DNA from: Pseudomonas fluorescens
GTDB lineage: Bacteria > Pseudomonadota > Gammaproteobacteria > Pseudomonadales > Pseudomonadaceae
Length of the DNA: 64,000 nt
Direction of reading: 5' to 3'
Assembly: GCF_002837185.1 (NCBI RefSeq)
Contig: NZ_KZ477999.1
Location: 57,887 to 121,886, forward strand
Part shown: piece by piece, positions 25,201-33,803 of the stretch
Position numbering within the stretch: the first letter of the stretch is position 1
Layout: every line of letters begins with the position of its first letter
Program-made: the position numbers and the translations under genes
The notes under the pieces: model-generated
Database searches by the model: none
The model's input: the letters and a program-made list of their open reading frames with translations, nothing else
What the model was told of the DNA's origin: nothing

Positions 25201-26874
25201 TCAATCTTCGCGATAGCGACGCAGCTTCAACTGCTTACCGGCAACACGAGTGTCTTTCAACTTGGCCAGCAGTTTTTCCAGACCGTCTTCCGGCAGCTCC
25301 ACCAGGGAGAAGCTGTCACGCACCTGGATGCGACCGATGGCTTCACGCGCCAGGCCACCCTCGTTGAGGATAGCGCCCAGCAGGTTCTTGGCCGCGATAC
25401 CGTCACGCGCGCCCAGCGCGGTACGGCAACGAGCACGACCTTCGGCCAATGGAACCGGAGCACGACGCTCACGATCGCCACGGTCCGGACGGTCGCCGGT
25501 ACGCTCTGGACGATCACCGCGTGGCGCGTTGTTCGGCACCAGTGGGCGCTCCTTCTCGATGGCCGCCAGGGTCAGGGCTTGACCGTTGGTGGCTTTGCGC
25601 AGCAACGCCGCAGCCAGGGCACGCGGGGTGCAACCGATATCGGCGGTCAGGCGGTCAAGCAGGTCGCCGTGGGTCGATTCAGCGTCAGCCACCAAGGGTG
25701 CCAGGCTGTTGGTCAATTTCTTGATGCGAGCATCGAGAACAGCTTGGGCATCCGGCAGGCGCACTTCGGCAACTTTCTGCCCGGTTACACGCTCGATCAC
25801 TTGCAGCATGCGGCGCTCACGTGGCGTCACCAGCAGCAGTGCACGACCTTCGCGACCGGCACGGCCGGTACGGCCGATACGGTGAACGTAGGATTCAGGA
25901 TCGTACGGCATGTCAACGTTGAACACGTGGGTGATACGTGGAACGTCGAGACCACGGGCAGCAACGTCGGTCGCCACAACGATGTCCAGGCGGCCATCCT
26001 TGAGGGAGTCGATGACGCGCTCACGCTGGTTCTGGGCGATGTCACCGTTCAGCGCAGCGGCCTTGTAGCCTTTGGCTTCCAGGGCGCTGGCCAGGTCCAG
26101 GGTCGCTTGCTTGGTGCGCACGAACATGATCAGGGCGTCGAAGTCTTCGACTTCCAGCAGGCTCAATACAGCCGAGGTCTTCTGGTCAGCGTGAACCAAC
26201 AGGTGAGCCTGTTCGATCGCGGTAACGGTCTGGGTCTTGGTCTGGATCTTGACGTGTTGCGGATCGCGCAGATGGCGTTCGGCAATGGCACGGATCGACT
26301 GCGGCAGGGTGGCCGAGAACAGCACGGTCTGACGGGTCGGTGGCAGTGCCTTGAAGATGACTTCCAGGTCGTCCATGAAGCCCAGCTTCAACATTTCGTC
26401 GGCTTCGTCCAGAACCAGGTGGTTCACGGTCGACAGGACTTTCTCGTCACGACGCAGGTGGTCGCACAGACGGCCCGGGGTGGCGACAACGATCTGTGCG
26501 CCGTTACGGATGGCTTTCAGTTGTGGGCCCATGGGCGCGCCGCCGTAAACGGCCACAACGGTTACACCTGGCATTTGCTTGGCGTAGGTTTCGAAAGCGG
26601 TTGCTACTTGCAGCGCCAACTCACGGGTTGGCGCCAGGATCAGGGCTTGCGGCTCGCGCTTGGCAGGATCGATGCAGTGCAGGATAGGCAGGGCGAACGC
26701 GGCGGTTTTACCGGTACCGGTTTGCGCCTGGCCAATCATGTCCTGGCCGGCCATGATGATCGGGATCGATTGCTGCTGAATAGCCGAAGGTTCTTCGTAG
26801 CCAGTCGCGATGACAGCGGCGAGAATGTTCGGATTAAGATTAAAAGCGGCGAAGCCGCCGGTTTCCTGGGTCAT
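25201..26874 (-). CDS. deaD: Cold-shock DEAD-box RNA helicase DeaD/CsdA
   Basis: A 557-residue RNA helicase. The N-terminal core shows the Q motif, AQTGTGKTAAFALPI (motif I), PTRELALQ, TPGRL, LDEADEML (II) and FSATLP (III). The second domain has RGLDVPRITHVFNVD and HRIGRTGRAGREG (VI). A basic, Arg/Asp-rich linker (RGDRPERTGDRPDRGDRERR) near residue 470 leads to a DbpA/CsdA RNA-binding domain. The protein helps ribosome assembly and mRNA decay in the cold. ATG 26874 gives MTQETGGFAAFNLNP; the longer frame lies in the leader. A long 5' leader suggests cold-shock control. Confidence 0.95.
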   Translation of the reverse strand: MTQETGGFAAFNLNPNILAAVIATGYEEPSAIQQQSIPIIMAGQDMIGQAQTGTGKTAAFALPILHCIDPAKREPQALILAPTRELALQVATAFETYAKQMPGVTVVAVYGGAPMGPQLKAIRNGAQIVVATPGRLCDHLRRDEKVLSTVNHLVLDEADEMLKLGFMDDLEVIFKALPPTRQTVLFSATLPQSIRAIAERHLRDPQHVKIQTKTQTVTAIEQAHLLVHADQKTSAVLSLLEVEDFDALIMFVRTKQATLDLASALEAKGYKAAALNGDIAQNQRERVIDSLKDGRLDIVVATDVAARGLDVPRITHVFNVDMPYDPESYVHRIGRTGRAGREGRALLLVTPRERRMLQVIERVTGQKVAEVRLPDAQAVLDARIKKLTNSLAPLVADAESTHGDLLDRLTADIGCTPRALAAALLRKATNGQALTLAAIEKERPLVPNNAPRGDRPERTGDRPDRGDRERRAPVPLAEGRARCRTALGARDGIAAKNLLGAILNEGGLAREAIGRIQVRDSFSLVELPEDGLEKLLAKLKDTRVAGKQLKLRRYRED

Positions 26875-27100
26875 GGGTCTGCCTCTAAGTGCATCCGCAA
26901 AGACCCATGCTCCAAAGCTGCGCATGCCGTGTTGAGACTCAAGAGTCGCCCTGGCTGCTTTGTCGGCGGGGATTTGCGAAAACGAATGAATGAAAAAGAT
27001 TCGTCAAGGGAGAGTCCGCTGTGCGGACGTGCAGCCGAAGCTGACTTCGGGGAATTGCGCTACCTAAACGCGGCCCGGTTAAAGGCCGGCGCGCACTATA
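26875..27100 (-). promoter_or_regulatory. Long structured 5' leader and promoter of deaD
   Basis: On the minus strand TATAGT (27100-27095) is a good -10 element with no convincing -35. Transcription from there would give a leader of about 210 nt. Two adjacent perfect hairpins lie inside: CCGAAG-TCAG-CTTCGG (27050-27035) and GTCCGC-ACA-GCGGAC (27028-27014). E. coli csdA/deaD also has a leader of over 200 nt. No gene is seen in the wider gap 26875-27296. Confidence 0.5.
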
Positions 27101-27296
27101 CCGGAAATAGCTGAAAAAGGGAGCTTTTTTTATCGCAAAGCACTGAGAAACCGTGCTGTGTCACAGCCTTTGCAGATAAGTGCGCCAGGGTCTATTTTTC
27201 AAAAGCCCGGCCCTGTTGGTCATCACGCTTAAACGGTTCACCTGCCCAGACCGGTCCTTTGGTCTGAAACCTTACCCGCGCCCGAGGGCACACCCG

Positions 27297-28088
27297 ATGA
27301 ATCAAGCCAGCACCAGCCGCGTCAGCCGTGAACTCCAGGGTCATGTCCTGCTGTTGGGGCTGGATCGAGTGGCCAAGCGCAATGCTTTCGACCTGGACCT
27401 GCTTAATGAACTGAGCATGGCCTATGGCGATTTTGATCGAAACGATGACGCGCGGGTTGCCGTGGTATTTGCCCATGGCGACCACTTCACCGCCGGGCTC
27501 GACCTGGCCAATGTCAGCGGCGTAATGGCCGGGGGCTGGCAACCGCCCCTGGGCGGCTGCGATCCCTGGGGCGTGTTCGCAGGCCCCAGGGTCAATAAGC
27601 CGGTGATCGTTGCCGTCCACGGCTACTGCCTGACCATTGGCATCGAACTGATGCTGGCAGCGGATATCAACCTTTGCGCCAGTAACACTCGCTTCGCGCA
27701 GATGGAAGTGCAGCGTGGGATATTTCCGTTCGGCGGCGCGACGTTACGCTTTCATCAGATCGCCGGCTGGGGCAACGCGATGCGCTGGTTGCTGACCGGC
27801 GATGAATTTGACGCCCATGAAGCCCTGCGCCTGGGCCTGGTGCAGGAAGTGATGGCCAGCGAAGACTTGCTGCCGCGCGCCATCGAGTTGGCCAATCGCA
27901 TCGCACGCCAGGCTCCGCTTGGGGTGCAGGCAACGCTGATGTCGGCGCGATTGGCACGCAAGGAAGGTGAGACCGTGGCGGCGGCCGCACTGCCGCCGAT
28001 GGTGGATAAATTGCTCAACAGCGAGGATGCCAAGGAAGGCGTGCGGGCGATGATCGAGAAGCGGCCGGGGGTGTTCAAGGGTATTTGA
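27297..28088 (+). CDS. Enoyl-CoA hydratase/isomerase family protein
   Basis: A 263-residue crotonase-fold protein, likely acting on acyl-CoA thioesters in fatty-acid or amino-acid breakdown. The oxyanion-hole segments are HGDHFTAGLDLANV and NKPVIVAVHGYCLTIGIEL. QMEVQRGIFPFGGATLRF occupies the region of the catalytic Glu residues. The substrate is uncertain; crotonases vary widely. The start ATG 27297 (MNQASTSRVSREL) is the first that begins the conserved fold; the longer frame runs through the promoter region divergent from deaD. Confidence 0.9.
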   Translation: MNQASTSRVSRELQGHVLLLGLDRVAKRNAFDLDLLNELSMAYGDFDRNDDARVAVVFAHGDHFTAGLDLANVSGVMAGGWQPPLGGCDPWGVFAGPRVNKPVIVAVHGYCLTIGIELMLAADINLCASNTRFAQMEVQRGIFPFGGATLRFHQIAGWGNAMRWLLTGDEFDAHEALRLGLVQEVMASEDLLPRAIELANRIARQAPLGVQATLMSARLARKEGETVAAAALPPMVDKLLNSEDAKEGVRAMIEKRPGVFKGI

Positions 28089-28107
28089 ATGTAGACAGGG
28101 ATGACCT

Positions 28108-28182
28108 CATCGGGGGCAAGCCCCCTCCCACACTTGAATGTATTCACAAACCAAAAAATGTGGGAGGGGGCTTGCCCCCGAC
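28108..28182. repeat. REP doublet, GGGGGCTTGCCCCC type
   Basis: ATCGGGGGCAAGCCCCCTCC and AGGGGGCTTGCCCCCGA halves lie inverted around a ~30-bp spacer, between the convergent enoyl-CoA hydratase and spermidine-synthase-like genes. The fold is a long hairpin that could block read-through. Confidence 0.9.
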
Positions 28183-28200
28183 GGCGCCAGAGCAGACGAC

Positions 28201-28956
28201 TTAAGTCGCCGGCCGAATCGCCTTGATCAACGCCTGCAACGAATACCCCAAGCGCGGCGCCAAGGCTTCGGCACGAACCACCAGCGCATCCAGGTCCAGT
28301 TCCTGATCCAGCTCCGAAGGCACCAGCAGAATCACGTTGCCCTCCTTCACCGGCAGTTCCCAGTAATGCCGGTGATACAACCCGCGCAACAATGCCGCGC
28401 CCAGCGGCTTGCCGTCATCGGTGGCCCACTGGTTGATCACCAGCCAGCCGCCGGGGTTGAGCTTCTTCTGGCAGTTTTCGAGGAACGTCCAGGCCAGGTG
28501 GCCGACGCCCGGCCCCACATCGGTGTACAGGTCGACGAAGATCAGATCGGCCGGTTCGGCGCTATCGAGCAATTGCAGGGCATCGCCGATGCGAATATAC
28601 AGGCGCGGATCATCGTCCAGTCCCAAATACTCCATCGCCAGGCGCGGTACGTCGGGGCGCAGCTCGATGGCTTCAACATCGTCAAGCGTCAGGAACTTGA
28701 GGCATGCCTGGGTCAGCGTGCCGGCGCCCAGGCCGAGGAACAGCGCACTTTCCGGCTGCTGATGGCACAACGCCCCGATCAACATGGCGCGGGTGTAGTC
28801 GTACTCCAGCCAGCTCGGGTCGGCGGTAAACACGCAACTTTGCTCAATGGCGTCGCCAAATTCGAGAAAACGGTAATCGGCCACTTCCAGCACACGGATC
28901 ATGCCGAAATCATCATGGACTTCGGCCAGCAGGCGCTCGACACGCTCCTCGCTCAT
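28201..28956 (-). CDS. Spermidine synthase-like methyltransferase-fold protein
   Basis: A 251-residue protein with the Rossmann fold of polyamine synthases. ESALFLGLGAGTLTQACLK is the nucleotide-binding loop, followed by VEAIELRPDVP, RIGDALQLLDS and ADLIFVDLYTD. The polyamine-binding gatekeeping residues of true SpeE are not obvious, so the substrate could differ. ATG 28956 follows AGGAG by 6 bp, so the longer frame is rejected. It is divergent from the class II DAHP synthase with a 120-bp gap. Confidence 0.85.
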   Translation of the reverse strand: MSEERVERLLAEVHDDFGMIRVLEVADYRFLEFGDAIEQSCVFTADPSWLEYDYTRAMLIGALCHQQPESALFLGLGAGTLTQACLKFLTLDDVEAIELRPDVPRLAMEYLGLDDDPRLYIRIGDALQLLDSAEPADLIFVDLYTDVGPGVGHLAWTFLENCQKKLNPGGWLVINQWATDDGKPLGAALLRGLYHRHYWELPVKEGNVILLVPSELDQELDLDALVVRAEALAPRLGYSLQALIKAIRPAT

Positions 28957-29076
28957 CACTACTCCTAACGGGTTGCTGTACAGCAAAGTGCGCGATTGTC
29001 AGCCAGTGAAGCCAGCAGGTCACGCACTAATTGCTGCTAACATTGACGTCCGAACCTCAACCTACCCAACGAGTGC

Positions 29077-30426
29077 ATGATGAGCCAACCCTGGAGTCCC
29101 GACAGCTGGCGTGCCCTGCCGATCCAGCAACAACCCCGTTATCCGGATGCCGCACACCTGCTGCAAGTGGAGCAGAGCCTGGCCAGTTACCCGCCGCTGG
29201 TGTTTGCCGGGGAAGCCCGCGAATTGCGGCGTCAGTTTGCCGAAGTGACCCAGGGTCGCGCCTTCCTGCTGCAAGGCGGGGACTGCGCCGAGAGCTTTGC
29301 CGAGTTCTCCGCCGCGAAAATCCGTGACACCTTCAAAGTGCTGCTGCAGATGGCGATTGTCATGACCTTCGCCGCTGGCTGCCCGGTGGTCAAAGTCGGG
29401 CGCATGGCCGGCCAGTTCGCCAAGCCGCGCTCGTCCAACGATGAAACCATTGACGGCATCACCCTGCCCGCCTACCGCGGCGATATCGTCAATGGCATCG
29501 GCTTCGACGAAAAGAGCCGCGTACCGGACCCGGACCGCCTGCTGCAGAGCTACCACCAGTCCACCGCCACCTTCAACCTGCTGCGCGCTTTTGCCCAGGG
29601 TGGCTTCGCCGATCTGCACCAGGTGCACCAGTGGAACCTGGACTTTATTGCCAACTCCGCGTTGGCCGAGAAGTACAGCCAACTGGCCGACCGCATCGAC
29701 GAAACCCTGGCCTTCATGCGCGCCTGCGGCATGGACGATTCGCCGCAACTGCGCGAGACCAGCTTCTTCACCGCTCATGAAGCGTTGCTGCTCAACTATG
29801 AGGAAGCCTTCGTACGTCGTGACAGCCTGACCAACGACTACTACGCTTGCTCGGCCCATATGCTCTGGATTGGCGACCGTACCCGTCAGTTGGATGGCGC
29901 CCATGTCGAGTTTCTGCGCGGGGTGAACAACCCGATCGGGGTCAAGGTCGGCCCGAGCATGAACCCGGACGACCTGATCCGTCTGATCGACATTCTCAAC
30001 CCGGACAACGACCCTGGCCGCTTGAACCTGATCGCGCGCATGGGTGCCAATAAAGTTGGCGACCACCTGCCAGGGCTGATTCGCGCCGTGCAGCGCGAAG
30101 GCAAGCAAGTGCTGTGGAGCTCCGACCCGATGCATGGCAACACCATCAAGGCCAGCAGCGGTTACAAGACCCGCGACTTCGCGCAGATCCTTGGCGAAGT
30201 GAAGGAGTTCTTCCAGGTACACCAGGCTGAAGGCAGCTATGCCGGCGGCATTCATATCGAGATGACCGGGCAGAACGTCACCGAATGCATCGGTGGCGCG
30301 CGGCCGATCACCGAGGACGGTTTGTCGGACCGTTATCACACCCACTGCGACCCGCGGATGAACGCCGATCAGTCGCTGGAACTGGCGTTCCTGATTGCCG
30401 AAACCTTGAAACAGGTCAAGCGCTAG
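29077..30426 (+). CDS. Class II 3-deoxy-7-phosphoheptulonate synthase
   Basis: A 449-residue plant-like (type II) DAHP synthase, catalysing the first step of the shikimate pathway from phosphoenolpyruvate and erythrose-4-phosphate. Diagnostic blocks: FLLQGGDCAESFAEFSA near residue 65, KVGRMAGQFAKPRSS, LWIGDRTRQLDGAHVEF, and HGNTIKASSGYKTRDF. ATG 29077 and 29080 are adjacent; either may be used. Type II enzymes often serve secondary products such as phenazines as well as aromatic amino acids. A class I isozyme lies at 44229, so the window holds both types. Confidence 0.95.
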   Translation: MMSQPWSPDSWRALPIQQQPRYPDAAHLLQVEQSLASYPPLVFAGEARELRRQFAEVTQGRAFLLQGGDCAESFAEFSAAKIRDTFKVLLQMAIVMTFAAGCPVVKVGRMAGQFAKPRSSNDETIDGITLPAYRGDIVNGIGFDEKSRVPDPDRLLQSYHQSTATFNLLRAFAQGGFADLHQVHQWNLDFIANSALAEKYSQLADRIDETLAFMRACGMDDSPQLRETSFFTAHEALLLNYEEAFVRRDSLTNDYYACSAHMLWIGDRTRQLDGAHVEFLRGVNNPIGVKVGPSMNPDDLIRLIDILNPDNDPGRLNLIARMGANKVGDHLPGLIRAVQREGKQVLWSSDPMHGNTIKASSGYKTRDFAQILGEVKEFFQVHQAEGSYAGGIHIEMTGQNVTECIGGARPITEDGLSDRYHTHCDPRMNADQSLELAFLIAETLKQVKR

Positions 30427-30450
30427 ATTGTTGCCGACTGGACTGACGCC

Positions 30451-30519
30451 AATCGGGGGCAAGCCCCCTCCCACATGTGGAGCGTATTCCCCTGTGGGAG
30501 GGGGCTTGCCCCCGATGGC
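30451..30519. repeat. REP doublet, GGGGGCTTGCCCCC type
   Basis: ATCGGGGGCAAGCCCCCTCC and GGGAGGGGGCTTGCCCCCGA are inverted around a short spacer. The element fills the whole gap between the convergent DAHP synthase and ycaQ genes, suggesting a shared terminator role. Confidence 0.92.
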
Positions 30520-30522
30520 GCC

Positions 30523-31752
30523 CTAAAGCCCAGCATCCATCTTGAGCATTGCCAAGCGTAATCGCGCAGCACTGGCCCGCTGGCAATTGAGCTTGACCTG
30601 CTGTAGCCCCAGCCAATCGGCCATCTGCCGCAGGTTCAGCGCCAACGCCAACATGCCCGGCTCATCCAGGCCCTGCTCTTGCTCGTGCACCGCATGCACC
30701 GCCAGGCAGCCGTTGGCCCGTTCGGCGCGCAAATCAATGCGCGCAGCGATCCGCTCGTTGTGCAAAAACGGCAGGACGTAGTAGCCGTACACCCGCTTGT
30801 GTTGTGGGGTGTAAATTTCCAGCCGGTAACGGAAATCGAACAGGCGCTCGGTACGGGCACGCTCCCAGATCAACGAATCAAAGGGCGACAGCAATGCGCT
30901 GGTCGGCACGTTGCGTGGCACTTTCGGCTCGGGCAGGCAATACGCCGACTGCTTCCAGCCCTGTACCTGGCAACTCAGCAATTGGCCTTCCTCGACCAAC
31001 TCGGCCAGGCGCTGGCGGCTGTCGACGGGATCGAGGCGGAAGTAATCGCGCAGGTCTTTTTCAGTGGCCACGCCCAGTGCGCTGGCGCTGTGCAACAACA
31101 AGCCGCGCAGGGCCTCGTCGTCGCTCACGAAGGTTTGAAGGATGTCGCCGGGGATCACCCGCTCCGGCAAATCGTATAGGCGTTCAAACCCTCGCCGCCC
31201 CGCCACGGTCACCAGACCGGCCGCGAACAGCCATTCCAGCGCATGTTTCTCATCACTCCAATCCCACCAGGGCCCGGCGCGTTCCTCACGGGTCGACAGA
31301 CTGCCCGCACCTAATGCGCCGCGCTGTTCGACGGCCTGCAGAACGCGCTGGACAGTGTCCTGCCGCTCACGCCCGAACCGCGCCATTTGCGCGTAAATCC
31401 CCTGCCCCTGTCTGGCCCGCTCCATGCGCCAGCGCATCAAGGGGTACATCGCCATGGGCAGCAACGAGGCCTCATGCCCCCAGTATTCGAACAGCGTACG
31501 TCGCCGCCCCTGGCTCCAGGCGGCCTGTTCGAGCATCAAGGGGGAATAATTGCCCAGTCGAGAAAACAGCGGCAGGTAATGGGAACGCACCAGCGCATTC
31601 ACCGAGTCGATCTGCAGCACGCCGAGACGTTCGATCAGGCGGTTGAGGTGTGCGGCTTTTATCTGCGCCGGCCGCTGGCGCCCGGAAAACCCCTGGGCCG
31701 CCAGCGCCATGCGGCGTGCCTGCTTGAGGGAAAAGGAGAGGATGGCGGGCAT
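30523..31752 (-). CDS. ycaQ: YcaQ-type interstrand-crosslink DNA glycosylase
   Basis: A 409-residue protein of the winged-helix AlkX/YcaQ family, which unhooks DNA interstrand crosslinks. The proposed catalytic Q-x-D motif is present as LGVLQIDSVNAL near residue 50, and the winged-helix repeats occupy most of the rest. LLSPFDSLIWERARTERLFDF is a family block. Length is almost the same as E. coli YcaQ (410). ATG 31752 (MPAILSFSLKQ) follows AAGGAG by 7 bp. Confidence 0.9.
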   Translation of the reverse strand: MPAILSFSLKQARRMALAAQGFSGRQRPAQIKAAHLNRLIERLGVLQIDSVNALVRSHYLPLFSRLGNYSPLMLEQAAWSQGRRRTLFEYWGHEASLLPMAMYPLMRWRMERARQGQGIYAQMARFGRERQDTVQRVLQAVEQRGALGAGSLSTREERAGPWWDWSDEKHALEWLFAAGLVTVAGRRGFERLYDLPERVIPGDILQTFVSDDEALRGLLLHSASALGVATEKDLRDYFRLDPVDSRQRLAELVEEGQLLSCQVQGWKQSAYCLPEPKVPRNVPTSALLSPFDSLIWERARTERLFDFRYRLEIYTPQHKRVYGYYVLPFLHNERIAARIDLRAERANGCLAVHAVHEQEQGLDEPGMLALALNLRQMADWLGLQQVKLNCQRASAARLRLAMLKMDAGL

Positions 31753-31796
31753 GGATAGCTCCTTGAATGCTCGCACCTACCCTACTGCATCCCCGG

Positions 31797-32003
31797 TCAC
31801 TTGCGCAGCGGGTCATCCCAGAAATGCCGGTGGATCTCCTGCTCCACGTCGATACGGTTGAGCCCGATATCCTTGAGCGCATCATCACTCATGCCCGCCA
31901 GCATCCGGCGTTCGCGATGCAACGCCGGCCAACGCGAAATAATGTGAAGAAGCCCTGACAACGGCGACCGTGCCATCGCCCCATGATCTTTTTGACCTTT
32001 CAT
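31797..32003 (-). CDS. DUF1127 (YjiS-like) small protein
   Basis: A 68-residue basic protein whose C-terminal half (MSDDALKDIGLNRIDVEQEI) is the DUF1127 motif. Such small proteins affect RNA turnover and phosphate or carbon metabolism in alpha-proteobacteria; the role in Pseudomonas is unknown. ATG 32003 follows GGAGGGCG; the longer frame starting at 32084 overlaps the divergent LysR promoter and is unlikely. Confidence 0.85.
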   Translation of the reverse strand: MKGQKDHGAMARSPLSGLLHIISRWPALHRERRMLAGMSDDALKDIGLNRIDVEQEIHRHFWDDPLRK

Positions 32004-32100
32004 CTTCTCGCCCTCCAGTGGGGATGACGCGAGTGTGTGCCTGGGCCTATGATCAATCCAACGAATGTTTCTTATGTAACACATCTCGGAGATTGATCAA

Positions 32101-32955
32101 TTGTCGACTTACCCGAGCATCGACACGGAAGTGCTGCGCACCTTCGTCGCCATCGCCGATCAGGGCGGCTTTACCCGAGCCGGGGAGCTGGTCAACCGCA
32201 CTCAATCGGCGGTGAGCATGCAGATCAAACGCCTGGAAGAGGACGTGCTGCAACGCAAGCTGTTCGAACGCGACGGCCGTCAGGTGCGGCTGACGCCTGA
32301 GGGCCAGGTGTTGCTGGGGTATGCGCGGCGTATCCTGAAACTGCACAGCGAGGTCTTCAACACCCTGCGCGAGCCGCATATGGTGGGGTTGGTGCGCATC
32401 GGCACGCCGGACGATTACGTGATGCGCTTTCTGCCGGGCATTCTCAAGCAGTTCTCCAAGGCCTACCCGCTGATCCAGATCGAGTTGCACTGCGAGTCGT
32501 CATCGGTGCTGATGCAGCGAAGGGACCTGGCATTGACCGTCATCAGCCGCGAGCCCGGCAACGATCTCGGTGAATTCCTGCGCACTGAACGCATGGTGTG
32601 GGCCGCAGCGCCGTGTTTTTGCGTAGACGAGCACGAGGCCCTGCCGCTGGCGGTTTCCGGCGGCGACTGCCTCTACACGCAGTGGGCCCAGACCGCGCTG
32701 GATATGGCTGGACGGGATTATCGCCTGGCTTATCACAGCTCCAATGGCGCGGCGATCCTGGCGGTGGTCAGTGCCGGCCTGGCCGCGATGGTCAGCATGG
32801 AAAGCCTGGTGTCCCAAGACCTGCGCGTGCTGGGCAGCGACGAAGGCTTCCCGCCCTTGCCGTCGATGAATCTGCGCTTGCTGCGCAACCCGCAAATGAC
32901 GTCGCCCATCACCGAATGCCTGGCCGAGTACATTCTCGAAGGGTTCAGACTTTAA
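32101..32955 (+). CDS. LysR-family transcriptional regulator
   Basis: A 284-residue LysR protein with an N-terminal winged helix-turn-helix (VLRTFVAIADQGGFTRAGEL, then QSAVSMQIKRLEED) and a substrate-binding-like C-terminal domain. It starts at TTG 32101, nine bp after GGAG; no ATG with a better site exists. The gene overlaps the convergent TauE-type exporter by 11 bp at the stop codons. It is divergent from the DUF1127 gene, a possible target. Confidence 0.9.
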   Translation: MSTYPSIDTEVLRTFVAIADQGGFTRAGELVNRTQSAVSMQIKRLEEDVLQRKLFERDGRQVRLTPEGQVLLGYARRILKLHSEVFNTLREPHMVGLVRIGTPDDYVMRFLPGILKQFSKAYPLIQIELHCESSSVLMQRRDLALTVISREPGNDLGEFLRTERMVWAAAPCFCVDEHEALPLAVSGGDCLYTQWAQTALDMAGRDYRLAYHSSNGAAILAVVSAGLAAMVSMESLVSQDLRVLGSDEGFPPLPSMNLRLLRNPQMTSPITECLAEYILEGFRL

Positions 32956-33694
32956 ATGTCAGCATCACCGCGCACACCGCCAGAAAACCGCAGAACAGGC
33001 CACGCAACACCCGCTCGGGCAGCGCATGAGCGACTTTCACGCCCCAACTGATACTGAGCAGGCCGCCCACCGCCAAAGGCACGCCGATCAGCCAGTCCAC
33101 TTCGTGATGCCAGGCGTAAGTGACCAGGGTCACGCCGGTGCTGGGCAGCGCCAGCGCAAGGGACAAGCCTTGGGCGACCACCTGGCTGGTGCCGAAAACA
33201 CTGGTAAGCACCGGCGTGGCTACCACCGCGCCCCCGACACCGAACAATCCGCCCATGGCGCCTGAGGCTGCGCCGAGTACGCCCAGCCACGGCCAGGAAT
33301 AGCGCATTTGCGCCGTCGGCGGTGCGTTACGGGTGAACATGCGCAACAGATTATAGGCTGCCAGTACCACCAAAAAGACGATAAACCCGATCCGCATCGC
33401 GCCGGCATCCAGGCCTACCGCCCAGATCGAACCCAGCCAGGCAAAACTGAACCCCATCACACCCAGCGGCAAGGCATGGCGCAGCTCAATGCGGTTGCGC
33501 TGGTGATACCGCCACAGGGCCAGCATCACGTTGGGGACCACCATCACCAGCGCGGTGCCTTGAGCGATCTGCTGATCGAGCCCGAACAGCACACCCAGCA
33601 CGGGGATGGCGATCAGCCCACCGCCAATGCCAAACAAGCCGCCTACTGTGCCAAGGGCCGCGCCCAATACCAGGTACATCGCTAAATCCAACAC
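32945..33694 (-). CDS. TauE/SafE-family anion exporter
   Basis: A 249-residue inner-membrane protein with about eight hydrophobic helices. It has the repeated family motif GGLFGIGGGLIAIPVL near residue 18 and GGLFGVGGAVVATPVL near 148, showing the two inverted halves. TauE proteins export sulfite, sulfoacetate or related organic anions. It starts with GTG 33694, GGAG 9 bp upstream. It is convergent with one LysR gene and divergent from another, which may control it. Confidence 0.9.
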   Translation of the reverse strand: MLDLAMYLVLGAALGTVGGLFGIGGGLIAIPVLGVLFGLDQQIAQGTALVMVVPNVMLALWRYHQRNRIELRHALPLGVMGFSFAWLGSIWAVGLDAGAMRIGFIVFLVVLAAYNLLRMFTRNAPPTAQMRYSWPWLGVLGAASGAMGGLFGVGGAVVATPVLTSVFGTSQVVAQGLSLALALPSTGVTLVTYAWHHEVDWLIGVPLAVGGLLSISWGVKVAHALPERVLRGLFCGFLAVCAVMLTFKV

Positions 33695-33803
33695 CGCTCG
33701 TTACTCCACAAACCCTGAGTCTTGCATGCTACGCAGTCGGCTATGGCGCGCAAAGGCACAGCAACGCACAATGGCTGTGCCAAACTCGCACAAGCACGGA
33801 CCC

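Noticed and set aside
25579..27114. A 511-codon open frame on the plus strand, antisense to deaD
   Set aside because: It is the shadow of a GC-rich gene: the minus-strand frame has a complete DEAD-box helicase, while this frame shows no family and a low-complexity composition.
29062..30474. A 470-codon open frame antisense to the class II DAHP synthase
   Set aside because: Shadow of a well-conserved gene; it has no start site signal and runs into the REP element.
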